Shown here in pieces: positions 18,564 to 27,178 of a stretch of 64,000 nt of DNA. Every line of letters begins with the position of its first letter. The first letter of the stretch is position 1. The stretch comes from Flagellimonas beolgyonensis (lineage in GTDB: Bacteria > Bacteroidota > Bacteroidia > Flavobacteriales > Flavobacteriaceae). Where the stretch lies: assembly GCF_003992615.1 (NCBI RefSeq), contig NZ_RZMY01000006.1, forward strand, positions 417,655 to 481,654, written 5' to 3'. The notes below the pieces were generated by a model, which did not search any database, had not been told where the DNA came from, and saw only the letters and a program-made list of their open reading frames with translations. Position numbers and translations under genes: made by a program.

Positions 18564-21500
18564 TTAGTTCCGGCCAAAAAGTGATTTTATTTGTGCATGA
18601 TCAGCAGTATCGCTCACGGCCAGTATCTCCTCCAATAAGTCCAAGGAAATCGGACGTGCATTCGGATACTTGTTTTTTTCAAGGAAGGATTTCAAGGCCC
18701 TGTTCAATTGGTGTTCCCCGATCAGTTCACTCAACCTTACAAATACCAAAGCTCCTTTGGAGTAGGCCAAATAGGTATCGCCCGGAGCCACCTCTAGCAA
18801 GGATTTTTTTACATGGAGGCCTTTTTCTGCATCATAAATTTGTTGATGTATGGCCAGGCGTTCCTTCATTTTTTCCTTTCCGTACATCTTTTTATAGATC
18901 ATCATTTCGGTGTACATGGCCAAACTTTCCGTTAGCATGGAATACCCTTCCCTGAGGTCGGGTACAATCTGATTGGTGCCCCACCAAAAATGGGCAACCT
19001 CGTGGCCTGCAAGTTCATTCACTACATCTTGATTGTCCGCGGCGTTGAGATTGGCATTGAACGTCATGTGCTCAGTCATAAAAATGGTTCCGGGATAAGC
19101 AGTCCCGGCAAAACCCTGGGTAAACGATGAGACCTCTGAATACGTGATGGACTTAAAAGGGTAGGGACCAAAATTTTCAGCACAGTAGTCCAAGGTAAGT
19201 TTGGTGTTTTCCAATAGATGTTCAACATTGTTTTTGTGCAATGGATGATGATATACCGTAATGTTGATGTTGTTATGCTCAACACTTTTCCTTTTATAGG
19301 CTCCAGAAGAAAGTGCAAAACGGAACGGAATGGATTTGGCGGTGTAATCATAATACCCCCTTCCATCAACATGCCACTGTTTTGTCAATGCCCCGGTACC
19401 TATCGCGATTTGATTTTCAGGTGTGGAAATTTGCATTGTAAGATCAACGGCATCATCCTTTATTTCCTTGAGTGCTTCCAGTTTCCGCAGTTCGGTGGAT
19501 TTTCCCAAACCATGTGTTTTTCGTAAATGGACATCGGATAGTTCCCTTGCTTCATCGTATCCAAATCGTGGAAAGTATCGGCTGATTCGCAAAAACGATC
19601 CATCTTCAACAATGGCATTAAAGGGATGGTGGCCATTTATGGCCTGCCATTTATAAGCGATTTCAAACATCAGTGTTGCGGAATCTTGTGGCTGAATGGG
19701 CCGATTAACGATCAACTCCGATACGTGATTTTCAATTTTGACTTTTTCATTTCCGTAGGCATAAACAAGGGATACAATCTCCATTTCTTCGGGAACAGTA
19801 ATCAACATGGAATCGATTGGTTTACGGTGTGTGTTTTTTAAGACATATTCCCCTGCAACCGTATAGGATTGTTCCTCCGGATATAGATCGATTTGGGTAG
19901 TTACTTTTTTGATGGTGGGTTGATGTATGTGTTGATATTTCCTATACTTTTTTTCATAGGATACCTGCTCGGCAACCAATTCCTCCTTTCCCTTTTTGGG
20001 AATGTGATTTTCCAGGTACTGCATGCTACTGATCAATGCAAGGCATGCACATAGGGCAATCCCAAAACCGGTGGCCAATCTGTTGGAACGAAGTTTGACA
20101 AGGTTGTGGAGCAGGAATACAGCTCCGATCAACGAAAAGCCAAAGGCCAATCGCCAAAGGAAGGGATATAGGTAAGCCCCATAGCCCAAGAAGTCGCTGT
20201 ACGTTCCCCGGTAGCCGGAGATAAACCGAAACAACGAATTGGCAATTATACTTTTGGAAACAGGGGTGGCGAGGAGTAAAAAACATATCATGGAAATACC
20301 CAAAGCCATGGATTTACTGTTGCAAATGGTATTTATAAAAAGTAAGAAAAGTGCAAAGAGCAACAAAGGTAGGGTGTTAAAAACGAATACCCCTAAATAG
20401 GCTTCCCCATCAAAAAAAGGGAACCGGAACACCCATTGAAAAGTAATGGCTTCTAAAAGCATTAGTGAAGTAAGGGAAAACAGCAAGAGCATAATACTTC
20501 CCAAATGTCCAACACGCTTTTCCATCGCATGGAAGGTCGTTCTCTCGATCATGGAAAACCCGCTGGCCTCGCTCCTCCAAAAGATATCGTTCACAAAATA
20601 AACCAGGACCAAACTTCCCATAGCAAAAAAGGTGCTGTTGATGGTTTGTGCCAAAAGACCGGAACTGGCATAGAGTTGTGGTAAACGAACTCCCTTGTTG
20701 ATATCATCAAACATTTCCACACCGACATAAAACAGCAACAATAGGGATACGGACACAAAAGCAATGCTTTTGAATACATGGATCGAATCCATTTTCATAA
20801 AAGACAGTATTGCTTGCCATTTTGATGTTTTTCCGAATACCGTCGACACGGTGTAATAAGAGTGCGCCAGATAGCTTCGTTTTACGCTACTTATCTTTTT
20901 TTTTGATTTCCCTTTAAATCGAGGTTGGAATGAAAAGGCACGTATCCCAAAATATACCACGCCCAAGGAGAAAAGTGTTAAAGCCGACCTGTTGATGAGC
21001 CATAGATTGGTTAGCGGTACGACTTGATTATTCCGTTGATGGACATCAAGGTTCCTAGCTTCAAAAAAGTATCCGGAAAGCCCAAATAGATCGACCAAGG
21101 CAGAAACACATTGTACCCCTATGGATTGTGGCAACGCTTGTGCCATGAACGGTGCATTGGAAAACATAAGGGCGACCATGTAAAGCACATAGAGCAATAC
21201 CCCGGAAATGGCCACCAATAATTTGGTTTTAAATCTTTGTGCCACAAAAAACAGGATGCTGCAGACTGCCAAAGCATTCACAGCCCCGAATAACAAGAAG
21301 GGGTAGCCAAAATGCCACAATCGAAAACCTGGCATCAAATCGGTATCTTCCGTAAGATGAAGCCCTAGTGCATAACCTACGATCAGCATAAAAAAACCAG
21401 ACAGCGTAAATAGATAAAAGGAGCAGAAACGAGCTAGCGCAAATGCTTTCTTCTTGATGGGGGTGGAGAAAACTATCAGACCGAAATTAGCATCCTGTTC

Positions 21501-21731
21501 CTTGAACAGCAATGAAAAAGCCAGAATGGTCGCGATTAAAATATTGGTAAGGCTCAGCAGCCCTATCATAAACCCCACTGAATAGGATGCATTGGCAGCC
21601 AGCCCATCGCCCACCGAAATATGGAATTTAAAACCGGCCATGAAACCGATACCCAACAAAACCAGTAAAACAATGTAAGTCGCCTTTTGGTTGCCAATGG
21701 CGTGTATGTCGTTCAAAAAAATGGTTCTCAC
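18564..21731 (-). CDS. ABC-2 permease fused to M1-family aminopeptidase
   Basis: 1055 residues. Residues 1 to about 590 hold some twelve hydrophobic segments, forming an ABC-2 type permease in two halves. Residues about 620-1055 form a gluzincin peptidase of the M1 type: AGTAYPGTIFMTEHM, then HEVAHFWWG near residue 910 with the third zinc ligand Glu about 20 residues later (LTESLAMYTEM), then AYSKGALVFVRL. The fusion recurs in Bacteroidetes, where it is encoded beside its ATPase. Here the ATPase gene overlaps by ATGA. Relatives I remember continue well past the residue where this one stops (IKSLFGRN), so the C-terminal beta domain may be missing. Role: export or membrane-associated peptide processing, not proven. 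Confidence 0.88.
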   Translation of the reverse strand: MRTIFLNDIHAIGNQKATYIVLLVLLGIGFMAGFKFHISVGDGLAANASYSVGFMIGLLSLTNILIATILAFSLLFKEQDANFGLIVFSTPIKKKAFALARFCSFYLFTLSGFFMLIVGYALGLHLTEDTDLMPGFRLWHFGYPFLLFGAVNALAVCSILFFVAQRFKTKLLVAISGVLLYVLYMVALMFSNAPFMAQALPQSIGVQCVSALVDLFGLSGYFFEARNLDVHQRNNQVVPLTNLWLINRSALTLFSLGVVYFGIRAFSFQPRFKGKSKKKISSVKRSYLAHSYYTVSTVFGKTSKWQAILSFMKMDSIHVFKSIAFVSVSLLLLFYVGVEMFDDINKGVRLPQLYASSGLLAQTINSTFFAMGSLVLVYFVNDIFWRSEASGFSMIERTTFHAMEKRVGHLGSIMLLLFSLTSLMLLEAITFQWVFRFPFFDGEAYLGVFVFNTLPLLLFALFLLFINTICNSKSMALGISMICFLLLATPVSKSIIANSLFRFISGYRGTYSDFLGYGAYLYPFLWRLAFGFSLIGAVFLLHNLVKLRSNRLATGFGIALCACLALISSMQYLENHIPKKGKEELVAEQVSYEKKYRKYQHIHQPTIKKVTTQIDLYPEEQSYTVAGEYVLKNTHRKPIDSMLITVPEEMEIVSLVYAYGNEKVKIENHVSELIVNRPIQPQDSATLMFEIAYKWQAINGHHPFNAIVEDGSFLRISRYFPRFGYDEARELSDVHLRKTHGLGKSTELRKLEALKEIKDDAVDLTMQISTPENQIAIGTGALTKQWHVDGRGYYDYTAKSIPFRFALSSGAYKRKSVEHNNINITVYHHPLHKNNVEHLLENTKLTLDYCAENFGPYPFKSITYSEVSSFTQGFAGTAYPGTIFMTEHMTFNANLNAADNQDVVNELAGHEVAHFWWGTNQIVPDLREGYSMLTESLAMYTEMMIYKKMYGKEKMKERLAIHQQIYDAEKGLHVKKSLLEVAPGDTYLAYSKGALVFVRLSELIGEHQLNRALKSFLEKNKYPNARPISLDLLEEILAVSDTADHAQIKSLFGRN

Positions 21732-22603
21732 AGTACAGCAGTGTTTAAATGGGCAAAGTAGGCATGTTCCAAACTAGGGTCTGTGGGCGTAAAACCGGCA
21801 GGGCAATCGTCGGAAAAAACGGTAACCTTCATCACCCGTTCAACCAAACGGCTGTGTATGATCTGATGATTGGATTCCACTTGTTCCAACTCCTTTTGAG
21901 TGACCGCTTTGCTCCATAATTTACCGGAAAGCTCACGTAGATAGGCTCTCGGCGATCCTTGCGAAACAACCTGTCCATTTTTAATGATGGCCATCTGTGA
22001 GCATAAATTTCTCACGTCTTCCACTAAATGGGTCGATAGGATAACGATGATGTCCTCGCCAATGGCACTGAGCATCATATTGAAGCGGTTTCTTTCCTCG
22101 GGATCCAAGCCAGCAGTGGGTTCATCCACAATTACAATCTTGGGGTTTCCCAATAACGCTTGTGCCACCCCAAAACGTTGTTTCATTCCACCGGAAAACG
22201 TATGTACCGTTTTGTTCCTAACATCGGTCAAATTCACTTGTTCCAATAAATTCATGATTTGACCATGCCGTTGTTTGGCATTGCCGACACCTTTCAATTT
22301 GGCCAAATGTTCCAATAGATTATAAGCGGATACTTTAGGGTACACTCCAAAATATTGAGGTAAAAAACCTAGATGTTTTTGAATATCAATTGGGTTTTTG
22401 ACCACATCCACACCATTAAAATGGATAGTGCCTTCTGTTGGTTTTTGCATTCCAACAATGGTTTTCATAAGGGAGGATTTACCGGCACCATTGGGTCCCA
22501 ATAACCCAAATATGCCATTGTTGATCTCTAGATTTAAGGCAGTAAGTGCCTTGTACCCATTGCTGTACACAAGGGATACATTATTGATTTTTAATGTATT
22601 CAT
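21728..22603 (-). CDS. ABC transporter ATP-binding protein
   Basis: 291 residues. Walker A is GPNGAGKSS (36-44), the Q-loop region is FLPQYFGVYP, the signature is TFSGGMKQRFG, Walker B is IVIVDEPTAGLDP and the H-loop is STHLVED. About 80 residues after the core (from about 215) form a C-terminal extension. It should power the permease/M1 fusion protein, whose start overlaps its stop by four bases, giving a 1:1 translationally coupled pair. The upstream XRE regulator gene ends 21 bases before its start, so all four genes up to 23341 are probably cotranscribed. Confidence 0.95.
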   Translation of the reverse strand: MNTLKINNVSLVYSNGYKALTALNLEINNGIFGLLGPNGAGKSSLMKTIVGMQKPTEGTIHFNGVDVVKNPIDIQKHLGFLPQYFGVYPKVSAYNLLEHLAKLKGVGNAKQRHGQIMNLLEQVNLTDVRNKTVHTFSGGMKQRFGVAQALLGNPKIVIVDEPTAGLDPEERNRFNMMLSAIGEDIIVILSTHLVEDVRNLCSQMAIIKNGQVVSQGSPRAYLRELSGKLWSKAVTQKELEQVESNHQIIHSRLVERVMKVTVFSDDCPAGFTPTDPSLEHAYFAHLNTAVL

Positions 22604-22624
22604 GATTTAAATATGTTGAAGGAA

Positions 22625-22828
22625 CTACGCTACATAGTCAATGATGTCCCCTGGTTTACAGTCCAAGGCCTTGCAGATGGCCTCAAGGGTCTCAAAACGG
22701 ACACCCTTCGCCTTTCCATTTTTGAGGATGGACAAATTGGCAGGGGTAATGCCAATTTCTTCCGCTAGATCCTTGCTCTTTATTTTTCGCTTGGCAAGCA
22801 TAACATCAATATTTATAATAATTGGCAT
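22625..22828 (-). CDS. YozG-type XRE-family transcriptional regulator
   Basis: 67 residues, a single helix-turn-helix: SKDLAEEIGITPANLSILKN is the HTH core, followed by GVRFETLEAICKALDCKPGDIIDY. This compact form, next to a DUF2975 membrane protein, is a frequent pair in Firmicutes and Bacteroidetes. It lies 3 bases after the DUF2975 stop and 21 bases before the ABC ATPase start. It probably regulates its own operon; inverted repeats upstream of the DUF2975 gene are plausible operators. Confidence 0.9.
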   Translation of the reverse strand: MPIIINIDVMLAKRKIKSKDLAEEIGITPANLSILKNGKAKGVRFETLEAICKALDCKPGDIIDYVA

Positions 22829-22831
22829 GGC

Positions 22832-23341
22832 TTAAATGTATAGGTCCTGTTCGTTCTGTAAGGATAGCCCTTGGTTGAAAATCTCTGAAATGATGAATAT
22901 AAAAATGCCCAAAAAAAGGTGTAACGCGATCATGACGAATATGCCTTTCTCAATTTGGATAAAGAACGATGAAAAGGCAACCACAACTATGGGCAATATA
23001 ATGTTGGCCAAATAGAATCGCTTTAAATGTTTAATGTTGGTTTGGGTAAAAAGCTTTTGTTGAAAAAAGACCCTAAATACCTTGGAAAGCAGCCAAAAAA
23101 ACAGCGTATAGGATAAAACAGGTAGCAAAAAAGCAAAGAGAAAATACGACTGATCGTTGTCCAATATCAAAAAAGATCTATCGGTAAAAGGATAATTGAT
23201 TATCGTTGTGGTATCAACGGTCTGGATATTGGTTTTGGTCATCCAAGCGAAACTCCCGTAAAGCCCGATTACCAAATAGATCCAAGCAAGCCCCTTGGTA
23301 ACGGCATATAAAATCTTGGATAGGATTTTTGTTTTTTTCAT
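22832..23341 (-). CDS. DUF2975 integral membrane protein
   Basis: 169 residues with four hydrophobic segments (about 10-30, 63-85, 107-128, 135-157) and the DUF2975 feature of a C-terminal segment ending in IISEIFNQGLSLQNEQDLYI. It is first in the minus-strand unit and is followed by the XRE regulator. Such pairs are thought to couple a membrane event with transcription, but no mechanism is known. Start ATG at 23341 follows an AT-rich region with repeated inverted repeats. Confidence 0.85.
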   Translation of the reverse strand: MKKTKILSKILYAVTKGLAWIYLVIGLYGSFAWMTKTNIQTVDTTTIINYPFTDRSFLILDNDQSYFLFAFLLPVLSYTLFFWLLSKVFRVFFQQKLFTQTNIKHLKRFYLANIILPIVVVAFSSFFIQIEKGIFVMIALHLFLGIFIFIISEIFNQGLSLQNEQDLYI

Positions 23342-23382
23342 TATTGATTACAACTATAATGTTTCTGCAAACATATAATAAA

Positions 23383-23418
23383 TTATTGTAAAACAATAAT
23401 AATATATTGTATTATTAA
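23383..23418 (-). promoter_or_regulatory. Overlapping inverted repeats upstream of the DUF2975/XRE/ABC operon
   Basis: A perfect 8-bp inverted repeat (ATTATTGT-AAA-ACAATAAT, 23383-23401) overlaps a second one (ACAATA-ATAATA-TATTGT), giving three alternating half sites. They lie 40-75 bases upstream of the DUF2975 start, a suitable place for an operator bound by the XRE protein of the same operon. Low complexity in this AT-rich stretch lowers confidence. Confidence 0.4.
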
Positions 23419-23435
23419 ACTACGCAAGATATTAT

Positions 23436-23655
23436 TGACGGCCAAGGTCAAAATGTTCAATACGGTGGAAGGTTACATTGCCTTAGGGTATCCCCGCCAA
23501 AAGTATTCAGAAAGCGATTTTTTTGGAAGATGAACGTACTTTGCTCAACAATGTAAGTCTAGCGGTTGGGGGCTTAATGGAATAAAAGCAGATCCAAGAT
23601 GTCGAGGAAGAGACCAAAAGACAAATGGAGCGTGCCGATAGGTTCCACTTTTAGT
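23436..23655 (+). pseudogene. Remnant of a GAF-type sensor domain gene
   Basis: Plus-strand frames read KVKMFNTVEGYIALGYPR, then after a shift FLEDERTLLNNVSLAVGGLM, then after another interruption KQIQDVEEETKRQMERADR. This order (beta-strands, then E-x-x-LLNNVS helix, then a coiled linker) is that of a GAF domain followed by a signalling helix, as in sensor kinases or PEP-utilising enzymes. No intact frame, start or end exists. Two breaks in 200 bases show it is decayed. Confidence 0.5.
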
Positions 23656-23967
23656 TGAAGATTTACAGTCAGCCAAATTTTTAAAATCTCCACTAAATTG
23701 AAATTCAAACTCGATCTTGATTGGAGTTTTAGCATTATTCTTATTGACGATACTGAGGTCAACTCTAGTTTTTTTTCCCTAGGATGCTCAGCAAAAGCTT
23801 TTGCATCTGTTCCTTAGAACCCTTTATTAAGTTCCTCTAAAATTAAATTCCAAATGTGATTTTCATGTTTCAGATTGGGATAATTACAATTTACTTTTTC
23901 AAGTTTTTTTAAATAAATCTGATTCTATTACACCTTCAATCAATTGTGATATTCTTTCCACTTCCAT
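23640..23967 (-). pseudogene. Decayed gene of unknown function, minus strand
   Basis: Starting at an ATG (23967) the minus strand reads MEVERISQLIEGVIESDLFK, then after a shift LEKVNCNYPNLKHENHIWNL and ILEELNKGF, a stop, then GTDAKAFAEHPREKK and, in a third frame, VDLSIVNKNNAKTP and IKIEFEFQFSGDFKNLADC. The pieces join into one protein-like sequence across one stop and at least two shifts. The VD ... IEFEFQF order is compatible with a restriction-nuclease-like fold, but that is only a guess. It abuts the GAF remnant on the opposite strand. Confidence 0.45.
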
Positions 23968-24210
23968 TGTTCATTTGAACTTTGATTTGTTGAATCCAAT
24001 CATTTTGAATTAGGGCTGTCATTGAAAAACTTTAATGCTCTTAAGAATTGTCCGGTCAAATGCAGTGGGTCCAGGTGGCACAAGCATATTAAAAAAGGAA
24101 AGCATGTTACCTCATTTTGTCGGGATAACCGAACTAAGGTCATTCCATAAGTTTATAAACTACTCCTACCCATAGGGTCGAGGAGTTCTTTAGATCCATA
24201 ATTTTAAATG

Positions 24211-24238
24211 TTGATATATATCATTAAATGCAAATTTG
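24211..24238 (+). promoter_or_regulatory. Candidate Bacteroidetes-type promoter of the oxidoreductase operon
   Basis: TTG at 24211-24213, then 17 bases, then CAAATTTG (24231-24238), which is one base from the Bacteroidetes -7 consensus TAnnTTTG. It lies 46 bases before the ATG of the first gene. Found by eye only. Confidence 0.35.
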
Positions 24239-24284
24239 GTTTTTGCTACTTTGAAGCTGTTTATAATCAAAAAGCCAAGACAAT

Positions 24285-26192
24285 ATGGATCACATTGTAA
24301 GCGGTGATATCTTGAACGAGGGCGACCGGATTAAACCCAGAAAAATCAAACAAGCGATTGTTGAAATTGTAAGCGATTCAGGCGAAGGAGCCCAAAAATG
24401 TGGACAGAGCTTCGGGGCAATTTCCGCAAAAATGGGAAATGGCGTTTGGACCGTTGAGATTATTCCGGCAGAAATACAACCACCCGCACGTTCCCGAGAA
24501 GGCGCCTCCGGAATCCGGGTGCGTATCGGTTCCGATAAAGTGAGCAATATGGGAAATTACGCCGATCTAGTGATTGCCCTCAATGAGCAGGTGCTGTACG
24601 GTCGGATCCGTCAAGATGCCTATAATGGGAATACCCTAATGTTTATCGAGAATAAATGGGCCAAAAGCGAACAGGAATCCATAAGACAGCAATACTCGCA
24701 AGCACTACTGGAATTTAAGGAATTGGGCATTCAGGTGGTCGAGATTCCCATGGAAGAGGAATGTCTGAAACTAATGCCCGATCCCCGCAAAGGTAAAAAC
24801 ATGTGGATATTGGGCCTGCTCTGCTATATGTACGATCGTGACATCCCCAAGGCCGAGAATCAGATCCGAAGAATCTTTAAAAAGAAAACCGATGCGGTAA
24901 TCGATTTGAATATCAAGTTGTTGCATGCGGGATATGATTGGGCCAGGGAACATCTTCCCTTACGTTACGAGGTGACGCCGATGGATGTGGATGATGATAT
25001 GGTGGTCATGAACGGAAATGAAGCCCTCAGTATGGGCGTCATGGCATCGGGTATTGAACTGTGTTCGATGTATCCGATTACACCTGCGACATCCGTATCC
25101 CATCACCTTGCCGAAAATTTTGAAAGGGTCGGGGGTATCGTGCATCAGGCAGAAGATGAGATTGCTGCGATCGGATTTGCGATCGGTGCTTCCTTCGCAG
25201 GAAAACCGGCAGTAACGGTTACCTCGGGACCGGGATTGGCGCTCAAGACCGAGTTTATCGGTTTGGCCGTCATGGCTGAAATCCCACTCGTGATCATTGA
25301 TGTTCAGCGAGGGGGGCCCTCTACCGGATTGCCAACGAAGGTTGAACAGAGCGACTTGTTGGCAGCGATCTACGGGGAGGCAGGGGATGCCCCAAAAATC
25401 GTGCTTGCAGCCGCTACTATCGAAGAGTGCTTTCACTTTGTTGTTTTGGCGCGCAAGCTTGCCGAATCGTTCCGCACGCCCGTCATATTATTGAGTGATG
25501 CGAACCTGGCAACAGGGGTACAACCCTTCCCGCGGCCAAAAATCGACCCCTTGTGGCTGACCAATCCCATCGATCAGAGCCCTTGGAAGGATGGGGCCAT
25601 GCCATTTGAATGGGATGAAAATACAGGAACCAGTAAAAGACCGATTCCGGGGCAGAAAGGCGGTATGTATACCGTAACGGGACTGGCCCATGGACAGACG
25701 GGAAAGGTGGCATACGACCCCGAGATTAATCAGGCCAGCGTCGAAAGCCGAAGCCGAAAGATCGCCTCTTTCCAAAAAAGCCTTAAACCACCAAAGATCA
25801 ACGGTGACCCGGAAGGTGATATTCTGCTGGTTGGTTGGGGATCTACACTTGGTGCCATAGAGGAAGCCGTAGCCGATGCCCGTGCCGAAGGACTAAAGGT
25901 AAGCAGTCTGCACTTGCGATTTCTCTTTCCAATCGTTCCTGGGTTGGTTGATATCTTCAAAAGATTCAAAAAGGTCATCACTGTTGAGATCAATTATAGC
26001 GATACGCTGGGCAACCCGATGGTCACTCAGGAGAATCGCCGCTATGCCCAGTTGGCATGGCTCCTTAGGGCAAAAACACTCATGGATATCGATTGTTTCA
26101 GCAATGTCTACGGGCAACCCCTGAACCCTGAAAAGGTATTGAAAATGATCAAGCGCGAATTGAAAATTGAAAACTCTGAAGTCAACGTATAA
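24285..26192 (+). CDS. 2-oxoacid:acceptor oxidoreductase, fused gamma-alpha subunit (KorA-like)
   Basis: 635 residues. Residues 1 to about 200 form the gamma domain (SDSGEGAQKCGQSFGAISAK, EGASGIRVRIGSDKVSNMG). Residues about 225-620 form the alpha (pyrimidine-binding) domain: MNGNEALSMGVMASGIELCS, MYPITPATSVSHHLAE, HQAEDEIAAIGFAIGASFAG, TSGPGLALKTEFIGLAVMAE, DVQRGGPSTGLPTKVEQSDL. These match the KorA branch of 2-oxoacid:ferredoxin oxidoreductases, which oxidatively decarboxylate 2-oxoacids to acyl-CoA and reduce ferredoxin. The central segment is longer than in standard KorA and the 2-oxoacid specificity is not clear. The beta subunit follows after 14 bases. Confidence 0.9.
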   Translation: MDHIVSGDILNEGDRIKPRKIKQAIVEIVSDSGEGAQKCGQSFGAISAKMGNGVWTVEIIPAEIQPPARSREGASGIRVRIGSDKVSNMGNYADLVIALNEQVLYGRIRQDAYNGNTLMFIENKWAKSEQESIRQQYSQALLEFKELGIQVVEIPMEEECLKLMPDPRKGKNMWILGLLCYMYDRDIPKAENQIRRIFKKKTDAVIDLNIKLLHAGYDWAREHLPLRYEVTPMDVDDDMVVMNGNEALSMGVMASGIELCSMYPITPATSVSHHLAENFERVGGIVHQAEDEIAAIGFAIGASFAGKPAVTVTSGPGLALKTEFIGLAVMAEIPLVIIDVQRGGPSTGLPTKVEQSDLLAAIYGEAGDAPKIVLAAATIEECFHFVVLARKLAESFRTPVILLSDANLATGVQPFPRPKIDPLWLTNPIDQSPWKDGAMPFEWDENTGTSKRPIPGQKGGMYTVTGLAHGQTGKVAYDPEINQASVESRSRKIASFQKSLKPPKINGDPEGDILLVGWGSTLGAIEEAVADARAEGLKVSSLHLRFLFPIVPGLVDIFKRFKKVITVEINYSDTLGNPMVTQENRRYAQLAWLLRAKTLMDIDCFSNVYGQPLNPEKVLKMIKRELKIENSEVNV

Positions 26193-26206
26193 AAACTTGT
26201 AATGGT

Positions 26207-27178
26207 ATGCTTGTACAAACTCATGAATTATGTTCTATCCCCTCCCTTGACCATGATTATGGTATGGAGGATTATGGCAAAGGCGTAGCCCGCTGGTGTC
26301 CGGGTTGTGGGGGCCACTCCATACTCACCACGGTACAGCGCGTCTGCAAGGACATGCAATATGAACCTGAAAAAACAGTGGTGGTCTCCGGGATCGGATG
26401 CAGCGGTCGATTTCCACATTACATGGGAACCTATGGGTTTCACGGCCTTCATGGAAGAGCATTCCCGGTAGCCAGTGGTGTGAAATTCAGACGACCGGAC
26501 CTCAACGTTTTTGTTGTTACCGGAGATGGGGATTGTTGCTCAATTGGTGCAGCACACTGGGTACATGCCATTCGGTACAATATGAAAATGGTGGCATTGC
26601 TCTTTGATAATGGCATTTATGGTTTGACCAAAAAACAAACTTCACCCACCAGCCCCTTGGGCACCCATTCCAATACGCACCCTAGGGGTTCCATCCTTCC
26701 TCCGATTAACCCGATACAAACTACCTTGGGATTGGCCAATGTCTCCTTCGTGGCGCAGACCGTGGATTGGAATTCTGCCCACCTCTATGCGACCATACGA
26801 AAAGCGGCAGAGCATCCCGGCCTCGCCTTTGTGCGCATCGTTCAACGGTGCCCTGCATTTATGCGCGATCTGTATGGTGATATTGCTGTCGACCCGAAAA
26901 ACCTTATTCTGCTCTCACACGAAAATGGAATCAATCTGAAACCAAAGGCACGGGAAGCCTTTGGTCGAGTGATCGAGCACGACCCTTCCAATATTCACAA
27001 GGCTAGGGAACACGCAGAGATCAATAATGGCATTCCAATCGGTTTGCTATATCAAAATACCAACAACGCCCGCTATGATGAATATGGAGCTCACAATCTC
27101 GGAATGGGCGTTGAAGAAAAAAAGAAGAATCTGGAATCCTTATTGGACCAATATAGTACTAGTAATTCAGTGGAATGA
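26207..27178 (+). CDS. 2-oxoacid:acceptor oxidoreductase, beta (thiamine diphosphate-binding) subunit (KorB-like)
   Basis: 323 residues. Cluster-binding cysteines are in WCPGCGGHS (Cys31, Cys34) and SGIGCSGRFPHY. The thiamine diphosphate/Mg motif starts GDGDCCSIGAAHWVHAIRYN and continues to LLFDNGIYGLTKKQTSPTSP. These are standard for the beta subunit, which holds the thiamine cofactor and an internal 4Fe-4S cluster. It pairs with the gamma-alpha subunit upstream. The stop overlaps the start of the next gene (ATGA), so the third protein is translationally coupled to this enzyme. Confidence 0.92.
   Translation: MLVQTHELCSIPSLDHDYGMEDYGKGVARWCPGCGGHSILTTVQRVCKDMQYEPEKTVVVSGIGCSGRFPHYMGTYGFHGLHGRAFPVASGVKFRRPDLNVFVVTGDGDCCSIGAAHWVHAIRYNMKMVALLFDNGIYGLTKKQTSPTSPLGTHSNTHPRGSILPPINPIQTTLGLANVSFVAQTVDWNSAHLYATIRKAAEHPGLAFVRIVQRCPAFMRDLYGDIAVDPKNLILLSHENGINLKPKAREAFGRVIEHDPSNIHKAREHAEINNGIPIGLLYQNTNNARYDEYGAHNLGMGVEEKKKNLESLLDQYSTSNSVE

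Noticed and set aside
18350..18577. 75-codon minus-strand frame with one hydrophobic segment after the M1/ABC gene
   Set aside because: TTG start overlapping the upstream stop and no similarity to the expected peptidase C-terminus; kept only as a question about truncation.
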